Below are positions 6,695 to 11,349 of a stretch of DNA of 11,349 nt, one piece after another. Both the position numbers and the translations under genes were made by a program. Location: assembly GCA_046052705.1 (NCBI GenBank), contig JBJOLU010000027.1:1-11349 (forward strand), in the 5' to 3' direction. The notes beneath the pieces are model-generated. The model was given only the letters and a program-made list of their open reading frames with translations, made no database searches and was not told where the DNA came from. Source of the DNA: JBBATK01 sp046052705 (lineage in GTDB: Bacteria > Bacteroidota > Ignavibacteria > Kapaibacteriales > NICIL-2). Position 1 is the stretch's first letter. Each line of letters starts with the position of its first letter.

Positions 6695-9600
6695 ATGCGA
6701 ACGTTTGGTGTACATCTGTGTGTGGGACTCGCGTGTGTGGCAATGATCTGCGCACCGCTGTACGCCCAATTCGGACAGAACAAGGTGCAGTACCAGGATT
6801 TTTCGTGGAAGTATGTATCCTCCGAGCACTTCGATGTGTATTACCACGAGGGCCTGCAAACCGTAGCGGAATTCTGCGCGGTAAAATCCGAAGAAGCGCT
6901 GCGTAGTCTTACCCGCAACCTTTCTTTTCGCGTGCCGAAGCGTATCAATATTGTCGTCTACGGCTCGCACAACGAGTTCCAGCAAACAAATGTGCTTTCA
7001 TCGTTCTTGCCCGAGGGAGTAGGGGGAGTAACCGAGCTTTTTAAGAACCGAATTGTATTGCCCTACGATGGTGATTGGGAGCGCTTCCGGCATGTAATTC
7101 ATCACGAACTTGTTCACGCCTTTCTCAACGAAATGCTCTACAGCGGTAGTATCAAGTATGCATTACAAACTCGGGTGCAGCTGCCCCTGTGGATGAATGA
7201 AGGCTTGGCAGAGTTCGAGAGCTTGAACGGCATGGACAACGCTACCGATATGTTTATGCGAGACATCACTCTGAACGAGTCTCTGCCATCGCTGGATCAG
7301 TTGTCGAATTTCTTCGCGTACCGGGGCGGTCAGGCTTTCTACTCCTATGTGGCCGAGACCTATGGTCGTGGAAAAATAGCTGAGCTTATTTCCAAAGTTC
7401 GCGCCGGCTCGGACATCAATGCAGTTTTCCGTAGCGCCTTTGGACTGGACTTGGAGCAGTTCTCGGAGAAGTGGCAAGAGGACATGAAGAGATACTACTA
7501 TCCGGATCTGGATAAGTTCAAACGCTTGGATGATTTTGCCAAGCGATTAACCAATCACATAAAAGAAGACAACTACTATAATTCCTCGCCGGCTATATCG
7601 CCCGATGGTTCACGTATGGCGTTCATCAGCTATCGCGATGGCGACTACGGTATATACGTGACGGACATTGAAAAAAAATCCGAGCCCGTAAAACTCGTAA
7701 GTAGCCAGAGGGAATTGAATTTTGAAGAGCTCAATGTGCTAACCCCCGGAATTTCATGGAGCCCGTCGGGAGACAAACTTGCTATCACCGCAAAAGCCGG
7801 CGGTGAAGATGCGCTGTTTATTGTCAACGCACGAACAGGTTCGTACGAGAAGTATATTAACAATGTGAAGTCTATGACCAGCGCGGCGTGGTCGCCGGAT
7901 GGCAACAGTATTGCCGTGGTTGCTGTGGCCAAGGAGAAATGCGATCTCTATGTGTTTACGCTAAAGACGAAGAAGTTTGCAGCACTTACCAATGATGTGT
8001 TTACCGATGCCGCGCCGTGCTGGTCTGCGGATAGTAAATCGATCTATTTTATTTCCGACAGAGATACTGCTGTAACACCCCGCGAAGTGGCTGGCGCCGA
8101 AGTATACACGCGAGCAATCTCCAAGCGGGACATCTATCGCGTTGATGTGAGCACTAAAGTGATCGAGAGAATTACCAACGACCCATTCAATAACAAAACC
8201 TCCGTGGCAGTTTCTAAAGATGAGAAGTCACTGCTCTACATCGGGGAAAACAATGGCATCGGGAACTTGTATCATTTCGTCATAAGCAGCGGAAAGGTAA
8301 CGCCGAAAACCAACTCGTTATCCGGCTTAACACAGATCTCTCTTGCTCGCGATGAAACCAAGCTTCTTTTTGCCGCGCAGCACAAAGGGAGTATGGACAT
8401 CTTCATGATTCGAAACCCATTCGAGCAATCTGTACCATACGATACGCTGCCGTTAACCAAACTCAAAGTGAAGGCCCGCGAGCGCGACCTGCTTCGCCGC
8501 AGCGTAGCTCAATCCAACGCTCTTACGGCCGAACCGCAACCGGCTTTTACCGGGTACGGGATTTTTGATATTGATGTTAAGAGATCAAGAAACGACCTAA
8601 CCAATCCCGACATACCGGTGGATGCAGAAGATGTAAACGGTAGCCCTGATACGGCCACATCATTCGTTTCGGAGCCGAGGAGTTACAAGACACGCATTAC
8701 CAACGACCTTGTATACGGTGGGGTTGGGTACAACTCGCTGTGGAATAATGGTCAGGGAACCATTGAGATGTTGTTCTCCGACCTTCTGGGAAATCACGTG
8801 ATCTATGCTTCGCTGCAGTTGTGGTCGGACTTACGAAACTCCAACTTTACCTTTCAATACGAATATCTTCCAAAGATCATTGATTATAGTTTCAGAGGAT
8901 ATCATCGTTCCTTTATCGACTACATGGCAGGATCGTCCTCACCGGATGTAGTAGATCTATTCTCCATGCGCAACTATGGTATCACATCCACCGCCACCTT
9001 TGCAACGTCGAAGTTTCAGCGATGGGAGGCATCGCTATCGTGGATGGGAGTAGACAAGACCAACGAGACAACGCCCGCAGATGCTGCATCCAATAGAAAT
9101 CTGAACTTTCTTGTACCGGAAGCCAGGTATGTGTTTGATAACTCGCAGATGGGGTTCTTTGCTCCGTATAAAGGTCTACGATTGTTTGTTGATGCGAAGG
9201 TTTCGCCCTTCACCAAGCGCTTTGGTATACTCACCGCCGATGTGCGCCAGTATTTCCCCATATGGAAACAGTATTATGGCTTAATGCTGCGAGCGTCCGG
9301 TGGTACAAGCTTTGGCCCTGACCCGCGTTCCTTCTTTCTTGGTGGTGTGGACAACTGGATAAGCAGGGGATTCTTCGGATACGGATACCAGCTGTTCCGT
9401 GATGCAGAAGATTTTGCTTTTCTTCAAATACAAACGCCATTACGCGGCTTCGAACTTGCGCAGGTTGCCGGTAAAAACTACGCACTTGCCAACGCAGAGT
9501 TTCGCTTTCCCTTCTTCTCCGGTTTTGTGGCTGTTCCTGTACCTTTTGTGCTTCTGGGTGCCGTGTTCTTGGATGTTGGTACCGCGTGGAATGATGATAT

Positions 9601-9814
9601 GTCGCGCATAGGTTTGCGGGCTCCGCTTCCGGTATTCGATTGGTTCACCGGTAACCGCCGATACTACGATCCGGGGTCGATACTTCTCAGCACGGGCATT
9701 GGTGTGCGAACGGTGCTGCTGGGATATCCTTTCAAGGTAGACGTAGCCTGGAGGCGCGATGGCGACGTGTGGTCCGAGCCTCAATATGTTATCTCTTTAG
9801 GTCTTGATTTATAG
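6695..9814 (+). CDS. Outer-membrane protein: gluzincin peptidase domain, TolB-like propeller and Omp85-type barrel in one chain
   Basis: A 1039-residue exported protein. Residues 1-24 are a signal peptide (hydrophobic core, cleavage near LYA|Q). Residues about 35-275 form a peptidase-MA-like domain: HELVH at 137-141, with catalytic Glu138, and NEGLAE at 168-173, where Glu169 is the likely third zinc ligand. Residues about 293-575 hold about six PD40/TolB propeller blades, recognised by repeats such as AISPDGSRMAFIS, ISWSPSGDKLAI and AAWSPDGNSIAVV. After a linker, residues about 665-1039 form a beta-barrel of the BamA/surface-antigen type. It contains LGGVDNWISRGF (882-893), the counterpart of the Omp85 loop-6 RGF motif, and ends in alternating strands (FKVDVAWR, YVISLGLDL). 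The protease and propeller should lie in the periplasm with the barrel in the outer membrane. Protein assembly, export or quality control at that membrane is an inference; the substrate is unknown. All active-site residues look intact. The gene is monocistronic here, convergent with the TPR gene. Confidence 0.88.
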   Translation: MRTFGVHLCVGLACVAMICAPLYAQFGQNKVQYQDFSWKYVSSEHFDVYYHEGLQTVAEFCAVKSEEALRSLTRNLSFRVPKRINIVVYGSHNEFQQTNVLSSFLPEGVGGVTELFKNRIVLPYDGDWERFRHVIHHELVHAFLNEMLYSGSIKYALQTRVQLPLWMNEGLAEFESLNGMDNATDMFMRDITLNESLPSLDQLSNFFAYRGGQAFYSYVAETYGRGKIAELISKVRAGSDINAVFRSAFGLDLEQFSEKWQEDMKRYYYPDLDKFKRLDDFAKRLTNHIKEDNYYNSSPAISPDGSRMAFISYRDGDYGIYVTDIEKKSEPVKLVSSQRELNFEELNVLTPGISWSPSGDKLAITAKAGGEDALFIVNARTGSYEKYINNVKSMTSAAWSPDGNSIAVVAVAKEKCDLYVFTLKTKKFAALTNDVFTDAAPCWSADSKSIYFISDRDTAVTPREVAGAEVYTRAISKRDIYRVDVSTKVIERITNDPFNNKTSVAVSKDEKSLLYIGENNGIGNLYHFVISSGKVTPKTNSLSGLTQISLARDETKLLFAAQHKGSMDIFMIRNPFEQSVPYDTLPLTKLKVKARERDLLRRSVAQSNALTAEPQPAFTGYGIFDIDVKRSRNDLTNPDIPVDAEDVNGSPDTATSFVSEPRSYKTRITNDLVYGGVGYNSLWNNGQGTIEMLFSDLLGNHVIYASLQLWSDLRNSNFTFQYEYLPKIIDYSFRGYHRSFIDYMAGSSSPDVVDLFSMRNYGITSTATFATSKFQRWEASLSWMGVDKTNETTPADAASNRNLNFLVPEARYVFDNSQMGFFAPYKGLRLFVDAKVSPFTKRFGILTADVRQYFPIWKQYYGLMLRASGGTSFGPDPRSFFLGGVDNWISRGFFGYGYQLFRDAEDFAFLQIQTPLRGFELAQVAGKNYALANAEFRFPFFSGFVAVPVPFVLLGAVFLDVGTAWNDDMSRIGLRAPLPVFDWFTGNRRYYDPGSILLSTGIGVRTVLLGYPFKVDVAWRRDGDVWSEPQYVISLGLDL

Positions 9815-9922
9815 AGGACTTCTTTTCTCGTGGACCGTACTATAAATATTTGAAAAAAAATGTATTATAAGCACTTTAACCTCTATTCAAAAAATCAAAG
9901 AAATCGGCGCAATCCTCTATCG
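9815..9922. other. AT-rich gap between convergent genes
   Basis: This 108-bp gap has a run of eight A at 9853-9860, the kind of T tract a minus-strand transcript could end on. I could not find a stable GC-rich hairpin before it. ATAGAGG occurs at 9811-9817 on the + strand and twice on the minus strand (9880-9886 and 9914-9920), two of the three at or just after gene stops. No gene is visible. Confidence 0.5.
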
Positions 9923-11349
9923 TCAATGAAAGATAGACTTGTATTTCGATTTCAAGCGGCGCTGCAGGTATGTACGGCTTTTATCTAACTCAAATGCGCG
10001 TGTCCATGCAGCAATCGCTCGATCCCGATGACCGAGTTTCTTTGAGTTATCGCCTAAATGTTCAAAAAATGTAGCATTGTTTTGTTCGAGGTCGATAGCC
10101 ATTCGAAGAATACTGTCTGCTTCAGCGTACATGCCCTTTCTGTGCAACACCCAGCCGTAGGTATCAAGGTAGGAGGCACGCTCGGGTTCGGTGTTTATGG
10201 CTTTGCGCGCGTAGGAGAGGGCTAGGTCCAGGTGATCTCCGGAAGTGGCATACGCGTATGCCAGGTTGTTTAGTGCCAAGGTGTTATCGGGATACCTCTG
10301 CACCACCTCTTCATAGAGCCGTCTTGATTCTCGGGACTTTCCCTGCCGGTCGTAGATAGCCGCCAGGTATAAGCGAGCCTCATCGGTGGAATCATTGACA
10401 AGAACAGCATTCCTGTACCAGCGAGCTGCCTCCCGGCGGTTTTGCAGCCACGCGTACATCATGCCCAGAAGCAAACTGATTTGATACGAAGACTTGGCTT
10501 TAACCGTATCTCTGGATAGATAGTGAACAACGTTCAGAGTATCGTTTTTGTCGTTGAAAAAGGAAGCGATGCGCATGATGCTGCATGTTGTGGTGTCGGC
10601 ATCGCATGCAGCTTCGAAGGACTGTGCGGCTGAAACACTCAATCCTTTGTCCAAGAGAATCAGTCCGCATAGTTCCAGCATGGTTATGTCTTGGGGGGTA
10701 TATCGCCGCACGGCATCATACAATTGGAATGCGGCCAACGTATCACAGCGATCGGGGGAATTGTACATCTCGTACGCCAGGGTTCTGAGCAATTCCTGCT
10801 TTTGAGTTGTGTCTCGAACTGCGGCTTGAGCATTCAGTATTTGAAGCACTCGCGAGAATTGCTTCCCTCGAATCAAAACGTCGGCGTAGCTCTGCAACGG
10901 AAATCCCGATCCCGGCATATCCGTGATGATTTTATCTACTGTTTGGAACACACGTGCGCTATCGCCAATCTGCTCATACAGGGAACTGAGCTCAAAGAGT
11001 ATAGCATAACTGCCTGTTTCTTCATACAACTCCTCAAGCAGTTGCGCGCCTTGTGCGGGGTTGCACTGTGTGGTGGCAGACGCAGAACTGAGCTTCGCTG
11101 CCGGCCGGTCGTCAAGCTCTGCATATCGTTTGAATGCTGAAGCTGATGCACACCAATCGGAGGCTGAGTACTGCAATTCTCCGAGCACTCTGTAGCACTC
11201 AGCGCAGGTATCATTAATAGACAATGCTCGCTGCACGAACACTACTGCAGAGTCTGCACGAACCATGGCCTGGTAACATTTGGCCGCGAGCAGATTGGCT
11301 TCATAGCCGGAGCTGAAGCTGAGCAATCGCCGCAATTGAATCAGCGCAG
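9923..11349 (-). CDS. Tetratricopeptide-repeat protein (5' end beyond window)
   Basis: About 475 residues are visible. The frame is open to the right edge: a TTG at 11335 could serve as a start, but in-frame helical sequence (ALIQL) continues upstream, so the N-terminus is outside. The protein is helical throughout, with degenerate TPR units in the first two thirds and clear ones at the end. Counting from that TTG, these include LLLGMMYAWLQNRREAARWY (about 288-307), ALNNLAYAYATSGDHLDLAL (354-373), YLDTYGWVLHRKGMYAEADS (389-408) and FFEHLGDNSKKLGHRDRAIA (423-442). The C-terminus is basic (RRLKSKYKSIFH). TPR proteins of this size are scaffolds; in Bacteroidota many are lipoproteins of the cell envelope, but the signal region that would show this is missing. 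It is unusually rich in Cys for a TPR protein (for example DTCAECY at 42-48). Function is not recognisable. Confidence 0.85.
   Translation of the reverse strand, partial: ALIQLRRLLSFSSGYEANLLAAKCYQAMVRADSAVVFVQRALSINDTCAECYRVLGELQYSASDWCASASAFKRYAELDDRPAAKLSSASATTQCNPAQGAQLLEELYEETGSYAILFELSSLYEQIGDSARVFQTVDKIITDMPGSGFPLQSYADVLIRGKQFSRVLQILNAQAAVRDTTQKQELLRTLAYEMYNSPDRCDTLAAFQLYDAVRRYTPQDITMLELCGLILLDKGLSVSAAQSFEAACDADTTTCSIMRIASFFNDKNDTLNVVHYLSRDTVKAKSSYQISLLLGMMYAWLQNRREAARWYRNAVLVNDSTDEARLYLAAIYDRQGKSRESRRLYEEVVQRYPDNTLALNNLAYAYATSGDHLDLALSYARKAINTEPERASYLDTYGWVLHRKGMYAEADSILRMAIDLEQNNATFFEHLGDNSKKLGHRDRAIAAWTRAFELDKSRTYLQRRLKSKYKSIFH

Noticed and set aside
6501..6755. 85-residue N-terminal extension of the carboxyltransferase
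   Set aside because: It crosses the divergent promoter region and the start of the outer-membrane gene, and its sequence is unlike carboxyltransferases. The ATG at 6500 gives a normal N-terminus.

Overview
The window looks like ordinary chromosome from a Gram-negative bacterium of the Bacteroidota/Chlorobiota (FCB) group. The evidence: the peptide deformylase starts MILPVYVY, which I associate with Bacteroidota enzymes; Shine-Dalgarno sequences are weak or absent before most genes; two TAnnTTTG boxes (the Bacteroidota -7 element) sit, correctly oriented, in the one divergent intergenic region; and there is a very large outer-membrane barrel protein plus a YfhO-type membrane protein. A deep lineage such as Kapaibacteria or Ignavibacteria is possible, but the sequence alone does not fix genus or class. 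I see no rRNA, tRNA, CRISPR array, insertion sequence or phage gene.

Layout. Left edge, + strand: the 3' end of a DPM1-like family-2 glycosyltransferase, a short 10-bp tandem repeat, then a small biotin carrier protein (434-988). A convergent gap of 80 bp follows. Next comes a four-gene minus-strand block, read right to left: acyl-CoA carboxylase carboxyltransferase (6500-4836), YfhO-family membrane protein (4744-2435), HAD phosphatase (2363-1680) and peptide deformylase (1620-1069). The gaps in this block are 91, 71 and 59 bp, and I saw no exact -7 box in any of them, so one transcript is plausible. At 6501-6694 a divergent control region carries a 14-bp palindrome, a long inverted repeat and two candidate promoters. 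To its right on the + strand lies a 1039-residue exported protein (6695-9814) that joins a HEXXH metalloprotease domain, a TolB-like propeller and an Omp85-type barrel. The right edge holds a convergent TPR protein (9923 to beyond the window end).

How they fit. The biotin carrier protein and the carboxyltransferase look like two parts of one acyl-CoA carboxylase (methylcrotonyl/propionyl type) whose biotin carboxylase subunit is not in the window. The glycosyltransferase and YfhO resemble the two halves of a lipid-linked sugar transfer pair. Deformylase is housekeeping. The trimodular outer-membrane protein is the least ordinary gene here.

For the carboxylase, YfhO, HAD and outer-membrane genes I shortened the longest open frame to an internal ATG. 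The reasons are given in each entry.
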